From NCBI RefSeq assembly GCF_000332335.1, contig NZ_KB235948.1, forward strand, positions 64,972 through 128,971: a stretch of DNA of 64,000 bases, given 5' to 3'. The translations under genes and the position numbers were made by a program. The notes below the pieces were generated by a model that was not told where the DNA came from, did no database searches, and was given only the letters and a program-made list of their open reading frames with translations. This stretch comes from Kamptonema formosum PCC 10802. Lineage in GTDB: Bacteria > Cyanobacteriota > Cyanobacteriia > Cyanobacteriales > Oscillatoriaceae. Shown here piece by piece: positions 29,615 to 37,347 of the stretch. Every line of letters begins with the position of its first letter. Position 1 is the first letter of the stretch.

Positions 29615-32600
29615 ATGCCTGTTGAAATCCGGCTTGTGCCTCGTTTTATACTGCGTACCGTCAGCAGTGACGATAATACTTTGCTGCTTCCCGCCATCGA
29701 ACTGGCTCCCGGGGGAGGTAGCAATTTCCCCCATATTTCGCGGATTGTTTGTTCTGTCAGGGGAACGCCGCCAGCGCTGGCGGCGCTGATTCAGTCCGCC
29801 TATCCTGAATTTAGCTCTCCCACCGCTATCAAAATTTACAGCCCGCAGCGATTGAGGCAATCTGAGTGCCGGCTGAATCAACCTTTGGGTGGGGATGTTA
29901 AGTGTACGTTGCAGGCTGTTGTGGAATATTTTGATTCCGACGCCGAGGGCAATCCGCTCCTATCTGTGCGGAAGAATATTGCTGCGACCTGCCTCCTGCT
30001 GACGCCGGAAGCCTCCCCACAGCCTGAAGCACCGGCGGTGGAACCAAATCCCCCTATTTCTGCTAGCGATCCCCAGTCTCAAATGAATCAGCCACAAGTA
30101 AGCCAGATCAGTTTTCCTGGCTGGTTCGCTGTCGATTTTGGCACCTCGAACTCGACGGTGACGCTTTTCGATCCCAAAGTGGTTTCTCCGCCGGACAGTT
30201 TGCCAAAGGAGCAGGAACTGAGGTTGCGCCAGCGGTTAGCGCAATGGGTGAGGGAGCCAGCGGCTGCTGCGTTGCCGAGCGCGAGCGCCAGCGAATGGGA
30301 AAACTTTCTGGCTGAAGTTAGCAAAAACCTGGAGATAGAAGATTCAAGCCGGTTGGGCGATATTTTTTCCCAAGGGACGAGTTCCCGTTTGCTGGAAGCT
30401 ATCCGCCAGATCGAACTCTGTTTGGGCAGCCGCAGCGAGATGTTCCGCCGCGCCGCAAGAATTCGGCTGAATAAAATCTTCCACGAAGCGTTTCGCATCC
30501 CGCCTCTGGAGTGGCAAAGTCTGATATCGGTAGAGCTTGACCTCTTGCGCCGCGCTATTGAAATTCCCAGCGAGTTACAAATCCTCAGTCTGGAGAATCC
30601 CTTGAGGGTGTTGATGGGGGAGCGAGTCAAACAGAACAGATTTAACGCCATCGCAGAGGGTGCGAGCAGTTCCGTAAACGAGATTATAGGAAAGTTCCAC
30701 CACTCCCCCAAACGCTACTTTGGCCAGGAGCGCTTCCTCAAAGTCACTCTGAATGGACAAGAGGACACCATTCACATCAACCAGCTCATCCAAGCTGCCT
30801 GGGCTCATCTCATCGAGTTAACCGAAGAGTGCCGCAAGCAAAATCCGGGGCGGTTCGCTGAGGGGCGGTTCAGCACTGCAGTGGTCACTTATCCCACTAT
30901 TGCCCCACCAATGGTGCGCCGGTCTGTCGAGCAGCTTGTCAAGAACCTGGGCATCCCGGACGTGCAAACCGCTTACGATGAGGCGGTTTCTGTGGCAATC
31001 TTTTTCCTGTGGCGAGAATTCGGCGGTGATTTGAATATCGGGATCGAGTCCTTCAAAACCCGCTGTCACCGGCAGGCGGATAAATGGTCGCAAAATGTGC
31101 TGGTTTTGGATATCGGTGGCGGAACGACTGATATCGCTTTGATGAGCCTGACCCTGGAAGAGATAGACCCGTTTGAGAAAAATGAAGACCGAGGTCTTGG
31201 GGGGCGCTACTATGTCCTGACTCCAAAACTGCTTGGCTCTTCTGGTCATTTGCAGTTGGGCGGCGAGTTAATCACGCTGCGCATCTTTCAGCTGCTGAAA
31301 GCTGCCATAGCCGACTGTCTCCTGACCGCCGTTACGGAAGGTCGCCTGGAAAGCGAAAAGCTGGAGGATGTAACCAGGAATTTAAACGATCGCTTCTTGG
31401 TAATGGGCAAATTCCAGAAAGGCAAGCTTTTGGAATGCGTGGACAAGGAAAACCTCTACCCGGAAAGCGACCCCGCCTGCAACGACGCCCTGGATGATGC
31501 GGAGAAAGTGCTGCCCACTCGCGGGAAACAATATCCCTCTCGCCTGCAAACCTTTTACACGCTCTGGGCTCATGCTGAGGATGCCAAACTCAAATTGGGC
31601 CAAAACTCTCACCCCGAAACTACCTTTGTCCTCTCCGAGCCGGAAATATCTGAACTGCTGGCACAAAGCGACATTAAAGTTTCGCCCAATGACCCGAATA
31701 GCCTGCGCGTGGAGCTAAATAGGGAGCAATTTGAGCGGGCTGCTGCTCCAGCTGTCAAGGAAGCGATCGGCATCGCCAAAGGACTGATGGAGAACAGGTT
31801 GGGCAAGTCGGATGAAGGCAACCCTGATTCTAGCACAGAAAAAGTCGATTGGTTAATTTTGTCTGGAAAAACCTGCAATCTATCCCTGGTCAAAGATGAG
31901 ATTTACCAGGAATTTAGCAAGTCCAAGTATTTCGTATGGAATGAGGAACGGATTACCTTTGTTCCGGAATTTACCAAGCTAGCCACCTCGGCGGGCGCGT
32001 GCTACGCCGAAAAGCTGCGGCGGCTGATTTTTGACCCCAAAGAGTCCAAGTCCATGCTGCGCAAGGGGGCGAACCAACTCTACATTGATGTCAAAAACTT
32101 GTTTTATTATCTGCCCTGCTCGTTTATCCTGGAAACGATTGGGGCGGGAGAAACAATTTTTCATGCCGGTCAAGAACTGTATCAACTCGCTCCTGGCGAT
32201 GCAGTGGCGAAGGTTCGCAGTCCGTGGCGGGGAGCTTCTTTATCGAGTATCATCAAACGTCAGGACTATAAGGACATGACCCCGCAGCTCTGGGGGAGCT
32301 TCAATGGCAAAGCGCTGGCGGAGCGACTGGGAATGAACGAGTTTGAGTTTCGCGACCAAATCAAAATCCAATTTGAGATTGACCACAAGCTGGGGTTCAG
32401 CCTGCTGCTTTGCCGGGGAAATCCCCATTACTTCATGGCTGCCGGCGCACCCAGTCTGGATATGAAAAAAGCGCTCGGACCGGCAGCAGTGATTGTTGAT
32501 GACAAGTTGGCCGGCGATATTGCGATCCATGTTCAAGAAAGCGCCACGGCTCACCAGACTGATGCCGAGCATTTAGTCTTTGAAGCCGGCTTGGACTACA

Positions 32601-32965
32601 GCGAGTCTCTCAAAGATTTTCGCTATGAAGACAAACAGCAAGGAAAGGGTTTAATCAGCGCTCCCTTACCTGAGTTCCCCCGCAGTGGCAAGCAGGCTTT
32701 CTATTTCCGCAAGGGGAAAACCGACCCCTGGATCGAAATTGGCCAATTGAGCCGGCCTGACGGCAAAACGGAGTACATTTGCAAATATTACGTCACTCTC
32801 GACGACAGAGGCATTCTGCGGCTGCACCTCGGTGAGGTGCCCTACTGGACATCCGACAGGGCGGAAGTCCTCAAAGAGCAAGAGGGATGTGTTTTTCGCG
32901 CTGAACTGGAGTTGCAACCCAATGATATTGATCAAAAGCGCGACCCGTTTTGCGGCAAACATTAA
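29615..32965 (+). CDS. actin/Hsp70-fold ATPase, SrfB-like
   Basis: A 1116-residue protein. After a 165-residue N-terminal domain comes phosphate-1 DFGTSNSTVTLFD (174-186). Phosphate-2 is VLDIGGGTTDIALM at about 497-510. An adenosine-like segment is DWLILSGKTCNLSLVKDEI (about 745). A C-terminal domain of roughly 250 residues follows. This spacing matches SrfB-like members of the Hsp70/actin superfamily rather than DnaK: there is no substrate-binding domain and no EEVD tail. It probably binds ATP and works with the GTPase encoded just upstream. The operon layout (29-base gap, then a third gene) suggests one complex; this is inference. Confidence 0.75.
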   Translation: MPVEIRLVPRFILRTVSSDDNTLLLPAIELAPGGGSNFPHISRIVCSVRGTPPALAALIQSAYPEFSSPTAIKIYSPQRLRQSECRLNQPLGGDVKCTLQAVVEYFDSDAEGNPLLSVRKNIAATCLLLTPEASPQPEAPAVEPNPPISASDPQSQMNQPQVSQISFPGWFAVDFGTSNSTVTLFDPKVVSPPDSLPKEQELRLRQRLAQWVREPAAAALPSASASEWENFLAEVSKNLEIEDSSRLGDIFSQGTSSRLLEAIRQIELCLGSRSEMFRRAARIRLNKIFHEAFRIPPLEWQSLISVELDLLRRAIEIPSELQILSLENPLRVLMGERVKQNRFNAIAEGASSSVNEIIGKFHHSPKRYFGQERFLKVTLNGQEDTIHINQLIQAAWAHLIELTEECRKQNPGRFAEGRFSTAVVTYPTIAPPMVRRSVEQLVKNLGIPDVQTAYDEAVSVAIFFLWREFGGDLNIGIESFKTRCHRQADKWSQNVLVLDIGGGTTDIALMSLTLEEIDPFEKNEDRGLGGRYYVLTPKLLGSSGHLQLGGELITLRIFQLLKAAIADCLLTAVTEGRLESEKLEDVTRNLNDRFLVMGKFQKGKLLECVDKENLYPESDPACNDALDDAEKVLPTRGKQYPSRLQTFYTLWAHAEDAKLKLGQNSHPETTFVLSEPEISELLAQSDIKVSPNDPNSLRVELNREQFERAAAPAVKEAIGIAKGLMENRLGKSDEGNPDSSTEKVDWLILSGKTCNLSLVKDEIYQEFSKSKYFVWNEERITFVPEFTKLATSAGACYAEKLRRLIFDPKESKSMLRKGANQLYIDVKNLFYYLPCSFILETIGAGETIFHAGQELYQLAPGDAVAKVRSPWRGASLSSIIKRQDYKDMTPQLWGSFNGKALAERLGMNEFEFRDQIKIQFEIDHKLGFSLLLCRGNPHYFMAAGAPSLDMKKALGPAAVIVDDKLAGDIAIHVQESATAHQTDAEHLVFEAGLDYSESLKDFRYEDKQQGKGLISAPLPEFPRSGKQAFYFRKGKTDPWIEIGQLSRPDGKTEYICKYYVTLDDRGILRLHLGEVPYWTSDRAEVLKEQEGCVFRAELELQPNDIDQKRDPFCGKH

Positions 32966-32989
32966 TTGAAAATCCCTGTTTTGCTTTCC

Positions 32990-33019
32990 GTAGGGGCGGT
33001 GCGGCACGACCGCCCCTAC
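32990..33019. repeat. GTAGGGGCGGT palindrome
   Basis: GTAGGGGCGGT (32990-33000) and ACCGCCCCTAC (33009-33019) form an 11-bp perfect stem with an 8-base loop just after the SrfB-like gene. A related palindrome interrupts the tandem array at 55470-55531. No U-run follows, so read-through to the third gene is possible. Confidence 0.7.
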
Positions 33020-33033
33020 TGTAGCGATTATAA

Positions 33034-33132
33034 TATAGCGTTTATATTTGAGCTGTGAAAAGGTAGAAACCCGGTTTCTCAAAGAAACCGGGTTTCTGGA
33101 CCCGCTCTCACAAATCATTTATAACCGCTATA
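33034..33132. mobile_element. MITE-like element with TATAGCG ends and AAACCCGGTTTC core
   Basis: Begins TATAGCGTTTATA and ends TTATAACCGCTATA, with the core palindrome GAAACCCGGTTTCTC and its mirror at the centre. It is the same family as 18094-18190. It lies between the second and third genes of the GTPase operon, probably inserted after the operon formed. Confidence 0.7.
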
Positions 33133-33175
33133 TAAAGCCCACGGCAAGCCAAACTAAAACCTGGAGGAGATATTC

Positions 33176-34333
33176 ATGCAGGACCTGCGCAAGCTATTAG
33201 AAATAGACAGTTCAGATTTAGCCCGCACACTGCGGTTTGGCTTGCACGGGCTGCAGGCTTCTTTAAAGGTAGCGCTGGCAGAATATGCCTCAGATCCAGG
33301 AGCGAGCGCCTGCGCGGCTCTGCTGAGCGAATTGGAGCAGTTATTGGCACCGGCATCCCCACAAAAACCGCCAACTGAGAATATTCTTTTCCCCCCAAAG
33401 GATGATTACCCCTGGGAGGTGTTAGAGCCGGCACCGCAGACAAAACCGGCAGTATCGCGATTGCTGAACCGTCTCCGCGATGCTTTTGTTTCCGATCTGG
33501 AACTGCGCTCCTATCTGGGAGATTTCCAACTTCAAAGCAGCACCGACTCGGATTTGTGGGGGGAAATTCAGCGAAAGTTGCTCCGCGTTCCAGAAACTTT
33601 GGCGAAGTCTTGGCGGGAACGCGCTCTCGCCCTAGCGCAGGAAGCCGATGCGAAACCAGACACTAACTTCTCCCTCAAAGTTCCTTTCAGTCGCGACGAA
33701 ATTCTTTACCCAGGGCTCACCGGCTCTGTCATAGCTAGGGGGCTTTGTTTGTCCGCAAGCGTTCCAAACGATGCGCGAATTGCAAAGGGAGCGCTGGAGG
33801 GGGACCTGTCTTTCCTCGCCGATGTTGTGTCGGTTTGTTTAAAATTCATCGAGCTGGAGCCGTCTTTGCAGCACGCTTTTAAGAGGGTTTATCGCTTCGG
33901 CGTCAAATCTTTGAACTCACTGGAAGAGCAGTCTAAATACATCGCGGCGCTGACAGACTGCTTCCGCCGCTACCGAGAGACGGAGGCGAATCCAGATCCC
34001 GTGCTGGCGCTGCGTCACCGGCTCGATCTCGACGAGGCAATCAACTCTTTAGTATTCTTACCGCCGGCTGAGCGCGACTCTTGGTGGGGCAAGCTGCAGC
34101 TGGAATCGCGGCGCACACTCAAGCATGCCGCCGAGAGGGCGCTGAATGCCGGCTGTGACGTGCGTCTCCGCCAGCTTTCGGGATTATATGCCGATGTGTG
34201 CAATTTGTCAAGAGATGATTTTGAACTCGACAGTGGTGGCATTCCCGGCGAAGTTGTCGCCTGCCTGCGGGTTTACGCCCGAATTGGGCAAGAAGAATTG
34301 CCCGGTCGCGTGCTGTTTCGCTCCTTGCGGTAG
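33176..34333 (+). CDS. unknown protein, third gene of the GTPase/ATPase operon
   Basis: A 385-residue soluble, mostly helical protein; I recognise no family. The ribosome site GGAGGAGAT lies just before the ATG. It is rich in Leu, Arg and Ala, with segments such as LLRVPETLAKSWRERALALA, and has no signal peptide or membrane segment. It follows the SrfB-like gene by 210 bases that hold two palindromic repeats. Same orientation and lack of another promoter suggest co-transcription and a shared job with the GTPase and ATPase; this is inference. SrfA-type or adaptor roles are possible but unsupported by sequence. Confidence 0.6.
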   Translation: MQDLRKLLEIDSSDLARTLRFGLHGLQASLKVALAEYASDPGASACAALLSELEQLLAPASPQKPPTENILFPPKDDYPWEVLEPAPQTKPAVSRLLNRLRDAFVSDLELRSYLGDFQLQSSTDSDLWGEIQRKLLRVPETLAKSWRERALALAQEADAKPDTNFSLKVPFSRDEILYPGLTGSVIARGLCLSASVPNDARIAKGALEGDLSFLADVVSVCLKFIELEPSLQHAFKRVYRFGVKSLNSLEEQSKYIAALTDCFRRYRETEANPDPVLALRHRLDLDEAINSLVFLPPAERDSWWGKLQLESRRTLKHAAERALNAGCDVRLRQLSGLYADVCNLSRDDFELDSGGIPGEVVACLRVYARIGQEELPGRVLFRSLR

Positions 34334-34347
34334 CGCCGGCTGGGTCT

Positions 34348-34401
34348 GTGGGACAGGCGAGACGCCTGTCCTACGTCCTAACCTAAGTGGCTGCTGCTAT
34401 A
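34348..34401. repeat. partial TAGCAG-type MITE with REP palindrome
   Basis: Contains GGGACAGGCGAGACGCCTGT and ends CCTAACCTAAGTGGCTGCTG followed by CTATA. It matches the right half of 26655-26768 and 58640-58753. The left end is missing. Confidence 0.65.
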
Positions 34402-34475
34402 AACAGAAACCTCGTTTCTAGCCTCTTTGTTGCGCGATCTTTCGCTCCTTTCGGCAGCGCCGGCGAACAGTCAAA

Positions 34476-34518
34476 AGAAACCGGGTTTGTTCAGTTTCCC
34501 AGAACAAACCCAGTTTCT
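34476..34518 (-). terminator. AAACCGGGTTTGTTC hairpin at the 3' end of the peptidoglycan-binding gene
   Basis: AGAAACCGGGTTTGTTC (34476-34492) pairs almost perfectly with GAACAAACCCAGTTTCT (34502-34518). On the minus strand it lies just after the stop at 34524 and is followed by TTTTGAC. It belongs to the dispersed AAACCCGG palindrome family but is well placed to end transcription. Confidence 0.45.
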
Positions 34519-34523
34519 CGCTG

Positions 34524-35660
34524 TCAAAACCGTTTGACTAAAATGTCTTTACTGCTGACACCGTAACGCTTTTGAGCGGCTTTAATTGCAGCCTGGGTTT
34601 GAGAGTTCAAGCTGCCATCTAATTGCCCCCTGTAGAAGCCCAGGTCTTTCAGCCGCTGTTGTAAAGCCAGCACGTTAGACTTGCTGGCATTCGGACTGGG
34701 GATGGGAGAGACTGGAGGCGGCGGCGTCGGCATCGGGGGCTCCAGAGCCACCCGCAGCGCATTCCAGGTTTGCTGGCCGACAATCCCATCCGGTCGCAAT
34801 CCATAATCTCGCTGGAAGCGGATCACAGATCCCTCAGTGCGGGCGTCAAAGTACCCATACACCGGCCCGTCATAGTAGTTTAACTGTTGCAGCCCCGCCT
34901 GCAGGTCACTGACCGGCAGGCCGGTTGAGCCTTTCTGCAGGAGGTCGCTGGGGCTGCCGCCGGTGTTGGGGTTAGGCGCACTGGGGCCAGGAATATTGGG
35001 GCCAGGAGCCGGTGCCCGGCCAAGGTTTGCCAGTGCGGCGAGTGTGGCTGAATCGGCAATTCCGCTAGCGGTGAGTCCCTTATCTTGCTGGAAGCGGATG
35101 ACACCTGCTTCGGTCAGGGAGCCAAAATAGCTGGTGAGCGGGCCGTTATAGTAGCCGGCGGCTTGCAACCGTGTTTGCAAGTCTTTGACATCCGAACCGC
35201 TGTCGCCCTGTTTGAGGGCGCGGCTGCTCGGAATTGGGGTGGAGTTCGGGTTCGGCGCTGCCGGTTTTTGACCGCCCAGTGCGACTTCTGTCTCTCTGCC
35301 CACAACTCCATCCGCTGGCAATCCCTTGGCTTGCTGAAAGCGAATCACAGCGGTTTCTGTTAAGGAGCCAAAATAGCCAGTTATTGGCCCGTCGTAGTAG
35401 CCGGCGGCGGCTAGACTTTCCTGGATAGCGCTCACTTGAGCGCCGGTATCGCCTCGCTGGAGTGCTGCTAGGGCGCTGCCGGTCACACTCAAAAGACCCA
35501 CAGACAAGGCCACGGACACCCAGCGAATAGCGGCTCCGATGGCTGGCTTTTTCCTGTTCAGTCGCTGGAACCAGTTCAAACCTCCGGAGGCAGGAATCGC
35601 TTCGGCGGTTTCCTCTCTCTCGCGGGCGACCGCTAGTTCCAGATAGGCAAGGGTCTCCAT
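34524..35660 (-). CDS. peptidoglycan-binding protein with four PG_binding_1 repeats
   Basis: A 378-residue protein. The cytoplasmic N-terminus is charged. A hydrophobic segment at about 48-68 (WVSVALSVGLLSVTGSALAA) acts as anchor or signal. Four PG_binding_1-type repeats follow. The first three share a core such as AAGYYDGPITGYFGSLTE with VIRFQQ; the fourth (VLALQQRLKDLGFYRGQLDG) is diverged. Pro/Asn-rich linkers separate them. It carries no catalytic domain, so it probably tethers to the cell wall. Internal repeat similarity is high (GYFGSLTE and SYFGSLTE), pointing to repeat duplication. Common in cyanobacteria; specific role unknown. Confidence 0.85.
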   Translation of the reverse strand: METLAYLELAVAREREETAEAIPASGGLNWFQRLNRKKPAIGAAIRWVSVALSVGLLSVTGSALAALQRGDTGAQVSAIQESLAAAGYYDGPITGYFGSLTETAVIRFQQAKGLPADGVVGRETEVALGGQKPAAPNPNSTPIPSSRALKQGDSGSDVKDLQTRLQAAGYYNGPLTSYFGSLTEAGVIRFQQDKGLTASGIADSATLAALANLGRAPAPGPNIPGPSAPNPNTGGSPSDLLQKGSTGLPVSDLQAGLQQLNYYDGPVYGYFDARTEGSVIRFQRDYGLRPDGIVGQQTWNALRVALEPPMPTPPPPVSPIPSPNASKSNVLALQQRLKDLGFYRGQLDGSLNSQTQAAIKAAQKRYGVSSKDILVKRF

Positions 35661-36011
35661 AGTTTTTTATCTATATAAAGAACTTCCCTAAATAGTGTTA
35701 CATCTTTTCTGCTACTAACTCCCCCTAAATCTTTGATCTGGGGGGATAATCAGCGGCGGTTAAATGTTCAATTCCTGATAGAGATGAATCAAAACTGCAC
35801 CCGCGCCAACAAGTAAAACAGGGCTTGCTAGTTATTACATCATATCATATCCAGCTCTGTCTTCCTTGTGGAGTGAAACCCCTCTTTTCCCCCATAGGGC
35901 GCAGGGGTGGCGTGATGGGGAATTCTTTATCCCGCAGGGGCTTTGCTTGTCGCGCTGGGGACGGGAGGCACCAGAAGCCACCGGGGGTGGCGGGGCGACC
36001 GGCGAGCCGGC
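35661..36011. other. spacer without a gene
   Basis: No credible gene. The open frames on both strands lack a ribosome site and family-like sequence. The right part is GC-rich and adjoins the minus-strand terminator at 36012-36044. Confidence 0.4.
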
Positions 36012-36044
36012 AAAAAATCCCGCCTCAGGTGGGGAGGCGGGATT
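36012..36044 (-). terminator. Rho-independent terminator of the 58-residue membrane-protein gene
   Basis: On the minus strand AATCCCGCCT (36044-36035), loop CCCCACCTG and AGGCGGGATT (36025-36016) form a perfect 10-bp stem followed by TTTT. It lies about 33 bases after the stop of the small gene at 36077. Confidence 0.8.
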
Positions 36045-36076
36045 GCAGCCAGCGGGTGCGAGCTCTGGCACCGGAC

Positions 36077-36253
36077 TCAAACCAGTCCCAAGCGCTGGCA
36101 GACGAGGGCGATTGCTACGGCCAAACCCGTAATCCCCAAAGCGATCAGGGGGTGCTGTCCTTGACTGATGGCGAAGGACGTGACAATCCCGGCTCCCAAA
36201 GCGGCGGTGACAGCAGCGCCTACCCAATCGCTATTGGAATTTCTGTCGTGCAT
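36077..36253 (-). CDS. small two-helix membrane protein, unknown function
   Basis: A 58-residue protein from ATG 36253 (MHDRNSNSDWVGAAVTAALG). Two hydrophobic helices (VGAAVTAALGAGIVTSFAIS and LIALGITGLAVAIALVCQRL) are joined by a short polar turn, QGQHP. A longer frame reaches 36367, but those residues look non-coding. A strong terminator just downstream supports a real transcription unit. No family recognised; small cyanobacterial membrane proteins of this shape are frequent. It stands alone, transcribed toward the peptidoglycan-binding gene. Confidence 0.6.
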   Translation of the reverse strand: MHDRNSNSDWVGAAVTAALGAGIVTSFAISQGQHPLIALGITGLAVAIALVCQRLGLV

Positions 36254-36473
36254 ATTGAATATCGAGGGTTGAGTTTTTAAGTGCGGATGAGCCATCCTAC
36301 CATCCCCGAGCCAGCCAGTTGAACCGCTGAGCGAAGAATTGCAATTAATATATAAACTTCGCCACATTTCTTAACATTGTGTGGGGAGGGGCGGCTCCCC
36401 TGACTGCCGCGCTCCCGAATTTGTGGGGGGTTGGCAACAGCAAGTGATTTGCGTTCCATCTTCCAATCTATGC

Positions 36474-36479
36474 TATACT
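36474..36479 (+). promoter_or_regulatory. candidate -10 box of the tandem-hairpin RNA
   Basis: TATACT lies 10 bases before the first TCAAGACAGTC repeat. A -35 candidate, TTGCGT (36449-36454), is 19 bases upstream. The promoter call depends on the RNA being real. Confidence 0.3.
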
Positions 36480-36483
36480 TTAG

Positions 36484-36625
36484 TCAAGACAGTCACCCGA
36501 ACCTGAAAACCAAAGGCGAGTGGCTGCTCTGAAAAGCTCAAGACAGTCATCTGAACCTGAGAACCTTTGGCGGGTGGCTGCTCTAAAAGATGCCACAAAG
36601 CCTGAAACTCAGGCATGAGTGGCCT
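36484..36625 (+). ncRNA. candidate structured RNA of three tandem hairpins
   Basis: Two direct repeats, 54 bases apart, start TCAAGACAGTCA (36484, 36538). Each folds with CAGTCA in the 5' arm (36490, 36544) against TGGCTG in the 3' arm (ending 36526 and 36580); the arms carry G-U pairs and differences that keep pairing. Their loops share GAACCTGA and GAACC-like sequence. A third hairpin has outer stem GCCAC/GTGGC and a perfect inner stem GCCTGA-AAC-TCAGGC (36592-36623). Compensatory variation between repeats suggests selection for structure. No coding frame is seen. It could be a tandem sRNA, a riboregulator or a decayed repeat; no known family is assigned. Confidence 0.45.
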
Positions 36626-36802
36626 TCAAGCTAGTTCAATTGACTTCTTCTTAAAAGAAGGTAGGCAATATCATGAACTTTGCTGCTGTGTTCGCGGTAT
36701 TTTCCTGTGGGCATGGGTTGATACGCCTTGGTTGAGAGAATCTCTCAGCTTATGTATTTGCTGGCAACTGTTAAAGGTTGTTAGCAAAAATGTATCGGAT
36801 AT
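36626..36802. other. spacer between the hairpin RNA and the SH3 gene
   Basis: No gene of convincing quality is seen. A short ATG frame (about 20 codons, from 36673) follows GAAGG but resembles no known peptide. CTTCTT/AAGAAG near 36643 could form a weak stem. Confidence 0.3.
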
Positions 36803-37279
36803 CTATTCTGGGATGCGCTCAATGTTGCCGGCCTTAATCCACCCTTCCACACCGCCGTCGTCCAAGCGCACCCGCTGCCATTCCTTATCACCGCTTTCTT
36901 CGAGGACGACAACGGTTTCGTTGTATTCTACTCCTCCGACGCTTGCGGATTCAAAGTTGGCACTCTCCCGCACAAGCAGACCTTCTTGCCAGATAACGCG
37001 AGCTCGGTAGGCTCCCGGCGGTAGGGGCTGGGCCGACGGTGACGGTTTGGGGGCCGGCTGGGCTGTATTTGCCGCCACCGCCTTCACCTGCTTGGGAGTA
37101 TTTTTGGCGCTCGGTGCCGGTTTAGTGGGGGCCCGCTCCTCTTCAAAAACGGGCCTTTCCGGCTGTGATGAGTGTTTGGCCGCCAGGTAGATGGCTGCGG
37201 CGATGCCGCCACCTGCCAGGAACGCCAGGGCCATGATCACGCCCAGCATAAACTGCAGTGCTAGAGAGAACTTGTTCAT
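36803..37279 (-). CDS. membrane-anchored SH3 domain protein
   Basis: A 158-residue protein. One N-terminal membrane helix (FMLGVIMALAFLAGGGIAAA) is followed by a Pro/Ala/Lys-rich linker (about 45-90). A C-terminal bacterial SH3 domain runs from about 95 to 155, with GLLVRESANFESASVGGV and GVEGWIKAGNIERI. SH3b domains bind peptidoglycan or peptides, so a periplasmic cell-wall contact role is likely. It lies 69 bases downstream of ycf46 in the same direction and may be the last gene of that operon. No enzymatic residues are visible. Confidence 0.8.
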   Translation of the reverse strand: MNKFSLALQFMLGVIMALAFLAGGGIAAAIYLAAKHSSQPERPVFEEERAPTKPAPSAKNTPKQVKAVAANTAQPAPKPSPSAQPLPPGAYRARVIWQEGLLVRESANFESASVGGVEYNETVVVLEESGDKEWQRVRLDDGGVEGWIKAGNIERIPE

Positions 37280-37347
37280 AAACGCTACTCAGTCAAACCG
37301 TTGCTTTATTCGCTGTTGAAAAGGTGGCTCCCGCCAGACGCGCGCTT

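Noticed and set aside
36484-36625. Known riboswitch (glutamine, SAM, glycine, cobalamin type)
   Set aside because: None of the core motifs of those classes could be recognised in the three hairpins, and no regulated gene follows directly on the plus strand.
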